Shown one piece after another: positions 1-5,031 of a DNA stretch of 5,031 bases (positions within the stretch are counted from its first letter, which is position 1; every line of letters begins with the position of its first letter). This DNA is from an uncultured Mycoplasma sp. (lineage in GTDB: Bacteria; Bacillota_I; Bacilli_A; RF39; UBA660), in the NCBI GenBank assembly GCA_947565485.1, contig CANOGG010000117.1, forward strand, positions 1 to 5,031. The letters are read 5' to 3'. Position numbers and translations under genes: made by a program. Below the pieces are notes generated by a model. That model was not told the DNA's origin. It saw nothing but the letters and a program-made list of their open reading frames with translations, and did no database searches.

Positions 1-1253
1 ATACTAATTATTATGATGCCAGCTGTAAAAGTGCTTATTCTCCAACTAGTATTTGGAAACCAGCTAGCCTAGGCGCTGTTAGATACTATATCGACCCCCG
101 AAACTTCCTAAATGAAAGATACATCTTTATGTTTGAATCACTATCTTACATGAATAATATTGCTGGCGTCTATCAAGAAGCCATAACATCTGTTATCAAA
201 AATGCTGACTTCTACCAGTATCACTTAAGTATCAATAATAATCTCAGTTCTATCATTGATAATGTTGGCAAAGAACTAAATGTTAGCCCCACTTTCATTT
301 CCTCAAGAATATACCAAGAAATAGGAGCTAGTAGTTCTCTACGTAATCTTTATAGTGGTACTTATCCTAACTATACCAACTACTATAACTTTTATAACTA
401 TGGCGTCTCTGATAGTTGCTCTAATAACACTACAATCTGTGGCCTCGAATACGCTAAAAAAGCTGGTTGGTATGGTCTCGACGCAGCTATTAAAGGTGGT
501 GTCTCAAGTATCAGCAAAAACTACATCCAAGTCGGTCAAAACACCAGATATCTCCAAAAATTCAATGTAGCTCCTAAAGACCCCAACTCTGTCTACACTC
601 ATCAATATATGACTAATATTAGAGCCCCATATGGTGAAGCCTCAACTGCCTATAACTCATACAAAAATGCTGGTGCCCTTGACTCTAGTTTCTCATTCTC
701 TATTCCTGTATATGAAAATATGCCCGCTGTTACGAACTTACCTACTAGTCCTGATGATAACAAAAATAATGGCGCTGATAACTCAGGAAGTTCTAGTACT
801 ACTACTCCCCCAGCAAGCACTATGTCACCTACAGCTATTATTGCCGCCTCAGGCTATAGATACACCGATAACTATATCACCGGTATTAATCCTGAAACTG
901 ACGTCAACACCTTTAAAAGTGCTTTAGAAAGTATAAGTGGCTCAGAAACTATCACCATCACTAATAGTAATGGCAATCCCCTAAGTAGTGGTCCTATCGG
1001 CACTGGTGCTAAAGTAACAATCAAAGGAAGTACTACTAAAACTTTTGAAATCATGATAAATGGTGACATCTCTGGTGATGGCACAATTAATGCCCTAGAC
1101 CTACTACTAGTCCAACGTCATCTTCTAAAAACATCTAGTCTAAGTGGTGTCTATAACAAAGCCGCTGATATTAATAAAGATGGCACGATAAACTCACTCG
1201 ACTTATTATTAGTCCAACGTCATATCTTAAAAACTGAAAGTATCAAGCAATAA
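1..1253 (+). CDS. Dockerin-bearing endo-beta-N-acetylglucosaminidase (GH73-like), 5' partial
   Basis: This is a secreted peptidoglycan hydrolase, predicted to cut the glycan strand at N-acetylglucosamine. The frame is open from base 3 and gives 416 residues. The ATG at 129 lies inside the conserved block YYIDPRNFLNERYIFMFE, so it is not the start; the true start and signal peptide lie off the left edge. In window numbering, residues 1-240 match glucosaminidase-domain proteins: VSPTFISSRIYQEIG with likely catalytic Glu106, then SGTYP, YYNFYNYGV, GLEYAKKAGW, GQNTRYLQKFNV and YTHQYMTNI. Residues about 243-275 are a Ser/Thr/Pro/Asn-rich linker. Residues about 283-352 form a small beta-rich module of unknown type. 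Residues 355-411 form a type I dockerin of two calcium-loop repeats. Cys139 and Cys146 flank a short insert and could form a disulfide. The next gene, 13 bases on, encodes a cohesin protein, its likely docking partner. The enzyme family is well supported; exact bond specificity and physiological role are inferred. Confidence 0.9.
   Translation, partial: TNYYDASCKSAYSPTSIWKPASLGAVRYYIDPRNFLNERYIFMFESLSYMNNIAGVYQEAITSVIKNADFYQYHLSINNNLSSIIDNVGKELNVSPTFISSRIYQEIGASSSLRNLYSGTYPNYTNYYNFYNYGVSDSCSNNTTICGLEYAKKAGWYGLDAAIKGGVSSISKNYIQVGQNTRYLQKFNVAPKDPNSVYTHQYMTNIRAPYGEASTAYNSYKNAGALDSSFSFSIPVYENMPAVTNLPTSPDDNKNNGADNSGSSSTTTPPASTMSPTAIIAASGYRYTDNYITGINPETDVNTFKSALESISGSETITITNSNGNPLSSGPIGTGAKVTIKGSTTKTFEIMINGDISGDGTINALDLLLVQRHLLKTSSLSGVYNKAADINKDGTINSLDLLLVQRHILKTESIKQ
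1065..1235 (+). repeat. Two dockerin calcium-binding repeats
   Basis: Two 23-codon copies (1065-1133 and 1167-1235) encode the paired F-hand motifs of a type I dockerin. The loops read DISGDGTINALD and DINKDGTINSLD, so loop positions 1, 3, 5 and 12, the usual calcium ligands, are D-S-D-D and D-N-D-D. The helices that follow are nearly identical (LLLVQRHLLKT and LLLVQRHILKT). The DNA copies differ mostly at synonymous positions, which points to an old duplication kept similar by selection rather than a recent copy. Loop positions 10 and 11, often used for cohesin recognition, are Ala-Leu and Ser-Leu. Confidence 0.9.
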
Positions 1254-1254
1254 A

Positions 1255-1261
1255 AAGGAGG
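1255..1261 (+). promoter_or_regulatory. Ribosome binding site of the cohesin gene
   Basis: AAGGAGG lies five bases before the ATG at 1267 and immediately after the TAA of the dockerin gene. This near-perfect Shine-Dalgarno fixes the start of the second gene. The 13-base gap holds no room for a separate promoter, so the two genes are almost certainly co-transcribed. Confidence 0.9.
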
Positions 1262-1266
1262 AAAGA

Positions 1267-2820
1267 ATGAAAACAATAAAAAAATTATCTCTAATACTTT
1301 TGATTACCTTAGGAATATTTAGTAATCCAAAACCAGTCCAAGCTTCAAGTGGCAACTTAAACATTAGTGCCTCATCCAACACGGTAATTGTTGGTAATAC
1401 TCTAACTGTAACCGTTACCCTATCTAGTGGAAGTCCCTTAGGTGCCTGGGAATTTGATGTCAACTATGATACCAATTTTCTCAAACTAACCTCATCTAAT
1501 GCCGAGAATAATGGTACCTACTTTGTTAATGCTGGAAATGGCTCCCTAAAAAGTAAAACCTATACCCTAAAATTTCGCGCCTTAAAAAGTGGCTCTACTA
1601 GTATCACTGTTGGCAGTTACGATATCTACGCTTATGACACTTCTAAAATGTCTATCACCAAATCTAATAAAAAAATCAATATCATGACTCAACAAGAACT
1701 AGAAGCAAGCTATAGCAAAGATAATTTTCTCAAAAGCTTAATTGTCGAAGGCCATGAACTGGATAAACCCTTTGCCAAAGAAACTCTCGAATATAGTGTC
1801 AATGTTCCGACCGGAACGACATCTGTTAAAGTAATCGCCAGTGAAAATGATTCAAAATCCACCGTTAATGGCGCGGGTGATATCGAAGTATCCGAAGGCT
1901 TAAACTCCATTCCTATAACTGTCACTGCTCAAAATGGCGACCAAAAAACCTACACTCTAACTGTTAACGTAGAAGACCAAAACCCTATCAATGTCAAAGT
2001 AAATAATGAAAACTATGTCGTTGTAAAAACTTCTTCTCTTATTACTGCTCCTCCAACTTTTGAAGAAACAAAAATAACAATTAATGATTGTGAAATTTCT
2101 GCCTTTATTAATAACAAAGCTAAAATAACTCTTGTTGGTCTAAAGGACAGCGAGGGAAAAATTAATCTCTTTACTTATGACAATGGTAAATATACTCCCT
2201 ATCAAGAAATGGAACTCAAAAACTATTTACTAATACTACTCCCTTTTGACCAAGAACTAGATTTAATCAAAACCAATGTTACCATTAACAATCAAAAAAT
2301 AGACGCTTATAAATATAGTGAAAAAAGTGAATTTGTTATCATCAATGCCAAAAATCTTGAAAACGGCAAAACTTCTCTTTACTTATACGATACTATCAAT
2401 AAAACTGCTAGTCGCTATGATGATACTTATCTAAAAGAGACTAAAGAAACTATAACTAACTATACTTATATTATTATCGCTTTTGCCTCTATCTTAGTAA
2501 TTCTGCTTATTATCATATTTAGTCTGTTACATAGTGTTAAAAAGAAAACTACTAAAATCCGTAAATTTATCGAAAAATATGACCCCAATTTTAAAGATGA
2601 TACTACTTTTGATGAAGAAGACAATGACGAAAGTACAAATAAACCCAAAAAGAAAACCAAATCTTCTAAAGAAAATTCTAGTATTGAAGATATTGAAATA
2701 AAACAAGAACCAAAGAAAAATAAAATAAAAATTGAAGAACCCAAAACCGAGGACTTAAAACAAGTTCTAGCCGATGTTGAAGAAGTATACACTAAAAAAT
2801 CTCCAAAAGAAGAAAAATAA
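1267..2820 (+). CDS. Membrane-anchored cohesin-domain surface protein
   Basis: This 517-residue single-pass membrane protein is predicted to display a cohesin outside the cell as a dock for dockerin proteins. Residues 1-26 are a signal peptide (KTIKK, hydrophobic core, likely cleavage VQA|SS). Residues about 29-140 are a cohesin: LNISASSNTVIVGNTLTVTV, then PLGAWEFDVNYDTNFLKL and a closing strand around YTLKFRALKSGSTSITV. Residues about 152-235 resemble a cadherin-like beta-sandwich (FLKSLIVEGHELDKPFAKET through KTYTLTVNVE). Residues 268-386 hold two copies of an unrecognised module. A transmembrane helix spans about 400-422, followed by KKKTTKIRK and a lysine/glutamate-rich tail to residue 517, predicted to be cytoplasmic. 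There is no LPXTG sortase motif and no SLH domain. The gene follows the dockerin hydrolase by 13 bases in one operon. The architecture is seen directly; the binding partner and the tail's role are inferred. Confidence 0.88.
   Translation: MKTIKKLSLILLITLGIFSNPKPVQASSGNLNISASSNTVIVGNTLTVTVTLSSGSPLGAWEFDVNYDTNFLKLTSSNAENNGTYFVNAGNGSLKSKTYTLKFRALKSGSTSITVGSYDIYAYDTSKMSITKSNKKINIMTQQELEASYSKDNFLKSLIVEGHELDKPFAKETLEYSVNVPTGTTSVKVIASENDSKSTVNGAGDIEVSEGLNSIPITVTAQNGDQKTYTLTVNVEDQNPINVKVNNENYVVVKTSSLITAPPTFEETKITINDCEISAFINNKAKITLVGLKDSEGKINLFTYDNGKYTPYQEMELKNYLLILLPFDQELDLIKTNVTINNQKIDAYKYSEKSEFVIINAKNLENGKTSLYLYDTINKTASRYDDTYLKETKETITNYTYIIIAFASILVILLIIIFSLLHSVKKKTTKIRKFIEKYDPNFKDDTTFDEEDNDESTNKPKKKTKSSKENSSIEDIEIKQEPKKNKIKIEEPKTEDLKQVLADVEEVYTKKSPKEEK
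2068..2424 (+). repeat. Internal duplication in the cohesin protein
   Basis: The region encodes two diverged copies of a module of about 50 residues: residues 268-314 (2068-2208) and 336-386 (2272-2424). Both open with T-x-[IV]-T-I-N and an I-x-A-[FY] step, and both close with G-K-x-x-L-[FY]-x-Y-D followed by a tyrosine near the end. The copies are separated by the hydrophobic stretch NYLLILLPF. No DNA-level identity remains, so the duplication is old. The module is extracellular, between the cadherin-like domain and the membrane. I do not recognise its family. Confidence 0.6.
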
Positions 2821-2836
2821 AAGCAATTCTTCTTTT
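2805..2836 (+). terminator. A/T-rich inverted repeat, possible weak terminator of the cohesin operon
   Basis: AAAAGAAGAA (2805-2814) is perfectly complementary to TTCTTCTTTT (2827-2836) across a 12-base loop that contains the TAA stop. Only two pairs are G-C and the U-rich stretch is the 3' arm itself rather than a separate tail, so it is at best a weak terminator. It may instead be a chance consequence of the lysine/glutamate-rich C-terminus next to a pyrimidine tract. Confidence 0.3.
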
Positions 2837-2840
2837 TCAA

Positions 2841-2849
2841 TGTTATAAT
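2841..2849 (+). promoter_or_regulatory. Possible extended -10 promoter of recG
   Basis: TGTTATAAT has the form TG-N-TATAAT, an extended -10 element with a perfect hexamer. No -35-like hexamer is visible 16-18 bases upstream, which extended -10 promoters can tolerate. Transcription would start near 2856, at the ribosome binding site, giving a leader of about a dozen bases. The sequence is A/T-rich, so a chance match is possible. Confidence 0.45.
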
Positions 2850-2854
2850 ATTTT

Positions 2855-2861
2855 AAGGAGG
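2855..2861 (+). promoter_or_regulatory. Ribosome binding site of recG
   Basis: AAGGAGG lies six bases before the ATG at 2868. It decides the start, which also agrees with the usual beginning of RecG, a few residues before the helix-hairpin-helix-like motif GVGPKM. Confidence 0.9.
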
Positions 2862-2867
2862 ATTGCT

Positions 2868-4853
2868 ATGGAATTAAATGATATTAAAGGTGTTGGACCC
2901 AAAATGTTAACTAATCTTTCAGACTTAAACATTCACTCTATCGAAGACTTACTGACCTATTATCCTTATCGTTATGAAATATTTGAACCCATAACCTTAA
3001 ATGCTGAATATAATGGCGACCGCATTGCCATTAATGCTGTTATCGAAACAACCCCCACGACTGCCTTTATCCGCAAAAATTTTAATAAACTAAGTTTTCG
3101 CTGTCGCCACTCCCATCAAACCCTCTACGCTATTATATTTAACCGAGCCTTCTTAAAACCCCATCTAAGTATTGGTAAAACTATTACTCTAATTGGCAAA
3201 TACGATTCTAAAAAGAATACTTTCATCTGTGATGATATCAAACTAACTCCCTTAGAGAAAAAAGAAATAATCCCTATTTATCATACCAAAAAGAACCTCA
3301 AGACCAATGAACTAAAAAAGATAATCGAAAGCACTTTAAATGATATTCGCCAAGTATATAACTACATTCCTGAAAGCTTAATCGATAAATATAACTTTGT
3401 AAGTAAAAAGCAAGCTTTAAGAATGATCCATGAACCCCATAATTCCGATGAAATTAAAAAAGCCCGTCTTTTTCTTAAATACGAAGAACTTTTTCTTTTC
3501 ATGTTTAAAATAAATTATATGAAAAAAGAAAACACAACCCTCGAAAAAGCCGAAAAAAACTTTGATAAAACAAAAGTAAAAGAGTTTATTTCTTCTCTAC
3601 CCTTTACTTTAACTGATAGCCAAAACCATGCTTTAAAATCCATTCTAACTGATTTAGAGACTCATAAAAAAATGAACCGCCTGGTCTTAGGTGATGTTGG
3701 AAGTGGTAAAACCGTCATAAGTTTTATCGCTATGTACGCCAATTTCCTAGCTGGCTACCAAAGTGTCTTAATGGCCCCGACTGAAGTTTTAGCCCGTCAA
3801 CACTTCGATAGTGCCCAAAAATATTTTGCTAATCTAAATATCACTATTGAAATACTTGTCGGTAGTATGACTAAAAAAGAGAAAGAAAACGTAAAAGATA
3901 GACTTCTAAATGGCAATATTGACTTACTTATCGGAACCCATGCTATAATTGAAGAAAGTGTTGTTTTCTATCACCTAGGCCTTGTTATAACTGATGAACA
4001 GCATCGCTTTGGTGTACGCCAAAGAGAGGTTCTAAAAAGTAAAGGCGAAGTCCCTGACTCTCTTTATATGAGTGCTACTCCCATACCTAGAAGTTATGCT
4101 CTAACTTTATATGGTGACTTAGACGTCTCCTTTATAACCCATAAACCAGGTGGTAGAAAAGAAATCGTTACTAAAATCAAAAAATATTCTGAATTAAAAG
4201 AAGTCTTAAGTCATATCTTAGATGAAATAAAAGCTGGTCATCAAGTATATGTTGTAGCAAGTTTGATTGATTCTAACGAAGAACTAGACTTAAAGAGCGT
4301 TGAGACTCTAAAAGAAAAATTTAATCAAGCCTATCAAAATAAAATACCCATTGAAATACTTCATGGTAAAATAAAACAAAAAGAAAAAGATTTAATCATG
4401 TCTCGCTTTAAAAATAATGAAACCAAAATATTGATATCTACAACTGTTATTGAAGTCGGTGTCGATGTTAAAAATGCCACCATTATGGTTATATTTGACG
4501 CGGATAGATTTGGTCTTGCCACCCTCCATCAGCTTCGCGGTCGTGTCGGACGTAATTCTCTAAATAGTTATTGCTATCTTATAAGTGATAAAGAAATAGA
4601 GCGCCTAAGAGTTCTTGAAGAAAGTAACGATGGTTTTTATATATCCGAACGTGACCTTGAGCTACGAGGATCAGGCGACTTATTTGGCATCCGTCAAAGT
4701 GGTGTAAATACATTTAAAATTGCCAATCTTAAAACTGACTTAAAAATACTCATGCAAGCTAAAAGTGATAGCGAAGATTACCTAAATAACAGGGGTTATA
4801 AAGACAATATGTCTTATTATAAAATTATTAAAAATCTTGATAAGCTAAACTAG
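2868..4853 (+). CDS. recG: ATP-dependent DNA helicase RecG
   Basis: RecG is a cytoplasmic superfamily 2 DNA translocase that binds branched DNA, regresses stalled replication forks and processes Holliday junctions. At 661 residues it is about full length for the family (typically around 670-690). The N-terminus has GVGPKM and the YYPYRYE block, followed by the OB-fold wedge domain to about residue 125. The helicase core runs from the Q-motif region FTLTDSQNHAL (246-256). It includes Walker A GDVGSGKT (275-282), APTEVLARQHF (303-313), Walker B-type DEQH (376-379), MSATPIPRS (401-409), STTVIEVGVDV (524-534) and QLRGRVGR (555-562). The C-terminal TRG region DLELRGSGDLFGIRQSG (596-612) is present, with Ser where many RecG proteins have Pro (LRGPGE). 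All ATPase motifs are intact, so it should be active. It probably has its own promoter and is a housekeeping neighbour, not part of the cohesin system. Confidence 0.98.
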   Translation: MELNDIKGVGPKMLTNLSDLNIHSIEDLLTYYPYRYEIFEPITLNAEYNGDRIAINAVIETTPTTAFIRKNFNKLSFRCRHSHQTLYAIIFNRAFLKPHLSIGKTITLIGKYDSKKNTFICDDIKLTPLEKKEIIPIYHTKKNLKTNELKKIIESTLNDIRQVYNYIPESLIDKYNFVSKKQALRMIHEPHNSDEIKKARLFLKYEELFLFMFKINYMKKENTTLEKAEKNFDKTKVKEFISSLPFTLTDSQNHALKSILTDLETHKKMNRLVLGDVGSGKTVISFIAMYANFLAGYQSVLMAPTEVLARQHFDSAQKYFANLNITIEILVGSMTKKEKENVKDRLLNGNIDLLIGTHAIIEESVVFYHLGLVITDEQHRFGVRQREVLKSKGEVPDSLYMSATPIPRSYALTLYGDLDVSFITHKPGGRKEIVTKIKKYSELKEVLSHILDEIKAGHQVYVVASLIDSNEELDLKSVETLKEKFNQAYQNKIPIEILHGKIKQKEKDLIMSRFKNNETKILISTTVIEVGVDVKNATIMVIFDADRFGLATLHQLRGRVGRNSLNSYCYLISDKEIERLRVLEESNDGFYISERDLELRGSGDLFGIRQSGVNTFKIANLKTDLKILMQAKSDSEDYLNNRGYKDNMSYYKIIKNLDKLN

Positions 4854-4888
4854 ACTAAAAAATAAATTTAAAAATTCACCAAAGGTAA

Positions 4889-4917
4889 TTGACAAAAACG
4901 CAAAAAAATAATATGAT
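4889..4917 (+). promoter_or_regulatory. Consensus sigma-A promoter
   Basis: TTGACA (4889-4894) and TATGAT (4912-4917) are separated by exactly 17 bases of A-rich sequence. This is the strongest promoter-like sequence in the window and predicts a start at about 4924, seven bases after the -10. That base is also the first base of a perfect hairpin, which supports both calls. It drives the structured RNA or leader that follows. Confidence 0.8.
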
Positions 4918-4923
4918 TATTAT

Positions 4924-5031
4924 GACATGATGAACATCATGTCCGAATCACTTTTACGACTTAATGTGAAAGTGAGTCAACCAAAACCCCCTGAAATCCC
5001 AGTCGAAAGGCTGGGATACTTTGTTTATAAG
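4924..5031 (+). ncRNA. Unidentified structured RNA: small RNA or leader of a downstream gene
   Basis: Three stem-loops follow the promoter. Hairpin 1 pairs GACATGAT (4924-4931) with ATCATGTC (4936-4943): eight perfect pairs with loop GAAC, starting at the predicted 5' end. Hairpin 2 pairs 4945-4957 with 4966-4978: thirteen positions including one A-G mismatch and one U-G wobble, with loop GACTTAAT. A C-rich unpaired linker (4979-4995, core AACCCCC) follows. Hairpin 3 pairs 4996-5004 with 5009-5017: nine pairs including one G-U, with a GAAA tetraloop. I checked by eye against SRP RNA, tmRNA, RNase P, T-box and the common riboswitch signatures and saw no match. The right edge may cut it, so whether it ends at hairpin 3 or continues into a coding region is undecided. 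Structure is seen directly; function is unknown. Confidence 0.6.
4996..5028 (+). terminator. Possible intrinsic terminator (hairpin 3)
   Basis: The stem ATCCCAGTC / GGCTGGGAT closes on a GAAA tetraloop and is followed by ACTTTGTTTAT. The stem is strong for so A/T-rich a genome, but the U-tract is interrupted (A and C first, then G). It could end the RNA starting near 4924 and also recG transcripts, for which no other terminator is visible. It could equally be a structural helix of a longer leader. Confidence 0.45.

Noticed and set aside
129..131. ATG at 129 as the start of the glucosaminidase gene
   Set aside because: The frame is open back to base 3 and conserved glucosaminidase residues (YYIDPRNFLNERYIF) lie upstream. 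No ribosome binding site precedes the ATG, and a secreted enzyme would then lack a signal peptide.
872..1084. Minus-strand open frame across the beta-rich module and start of the dockerin
   Set aside because: It is antisense to a well-supported domain, with low-complexity hydrophobic translation and no ribosome binding site. It is a shadow of the + strand gene.
2796..2820. Sortase signal at the C-terminus of the cohesin protein
   Set aside because: No LPXTG-like motif is present, and the transmembrane helix is about 95 residues from the end, not at the C-terminus as sortase substrates require.
2466..2840. Minus-strand open frame of 124 codons opposite the cytoplasmic tail
   Set aside because: Its Ser/Phe/Leu-rich translation is the complement of the Lys/Glu-rich tail, a common shadow of A-rich coding sequence. 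No promoter or ribosome binding site was seen.
4933..4945. LexA/SOS-box-like sequence GAACATCATGTCC near recG
   Set aside because: It has one extra base compared with the Gram-positive GAACATATGTTC type and a broken second half-site. It lies after recG and is better explained as part of hairpin 1.
4927..5031. Open frame from ATG at 4927 (MMNIMSESLLRLNV...) running off the right edge for 35 codons
   Set aside because: There is no ribosome binding site before any of its ATG codons, the predicted transcript starts only three bases upstream, and the region is occupied by three strong hairpins. Codons such as CCC, CCT, AGG and CTG are unlike the neighbouring genes. A leaderless gene cannot be fully excluded without sequence beyond the edge.
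4924..5031. CRISPR array or tracrRNA
   Set aside because: There are no direct repeats with spacers in the window and no cas genes. The three hairpins differ in sequence and there is no repeat to pair with.

Overview
The window looks like chromosomal DNA of a low-GC (roughly one-third G+C) Gram-positive, probably gut-associated bacterium of the Bacilli/Mollicutes-like group (uncultured RF39- or CAG-type lineages come to mind). The grounds are A/T-rich codons, strong AAGGAGG ribosome binding sites, TTGACA/TATAAT-type promoters, a peptidoglycan hydrolase and no UGA in frame as tryptophan. The taxonomic guess is inference. All three protein genes lie on the + strand.

Region 1 (1-2820) is a two-gene operon for a non-cellulosomal cohesin-dockerin system. 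The first gene, cut by the left edge, encodes a secreted GH73-type endo-beta-N-acetylglucosaminidase that ends in a two-repeat type I dockerin. Thirteen bases downstream is a gene for a membrane protein with a signal peptide, an N-terminal cohesin, a cadherin-like beta-sandwich, a duplicated extracellular module, one transmembrane helix and a highly charged cytoplasmic tail of about 95 residues. The simplest reading is that the membrane protein docks the hydrolase (and perhaps other dockerin proteins) at the cell surface through a calcium-dependent contact. This is the most interesting system in the window.

Region 2 (2821-4853) is recG, a full-length branched-DNA helicase gene. It has a possible extended -10 promoter and a strong ribosome binding site in the 47-base gap before it. 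It is a housekeeping neighbour with no evident functional link to the operon.

Region 3 (4854-5031) is non-coding in my reading. It carries a consensus sigma-A promoter (TTGACA, 17 bases, TATGAT). Starting exactly at the predicted +1, three stem-loops follow, with a C-rich unpaired segment between the second and third; the last hairpin has a GAAA tetraloop and resembles an intrinsic terminator. This looks like a small structured RNA or the leader of a gene beyond the right edge. I could not match it to a known family.

Across the whole window GATC is strikingly rare (2 copies by hand count) compared with palindromes of identical composition, which hints at GATC-directed restriction pressure.
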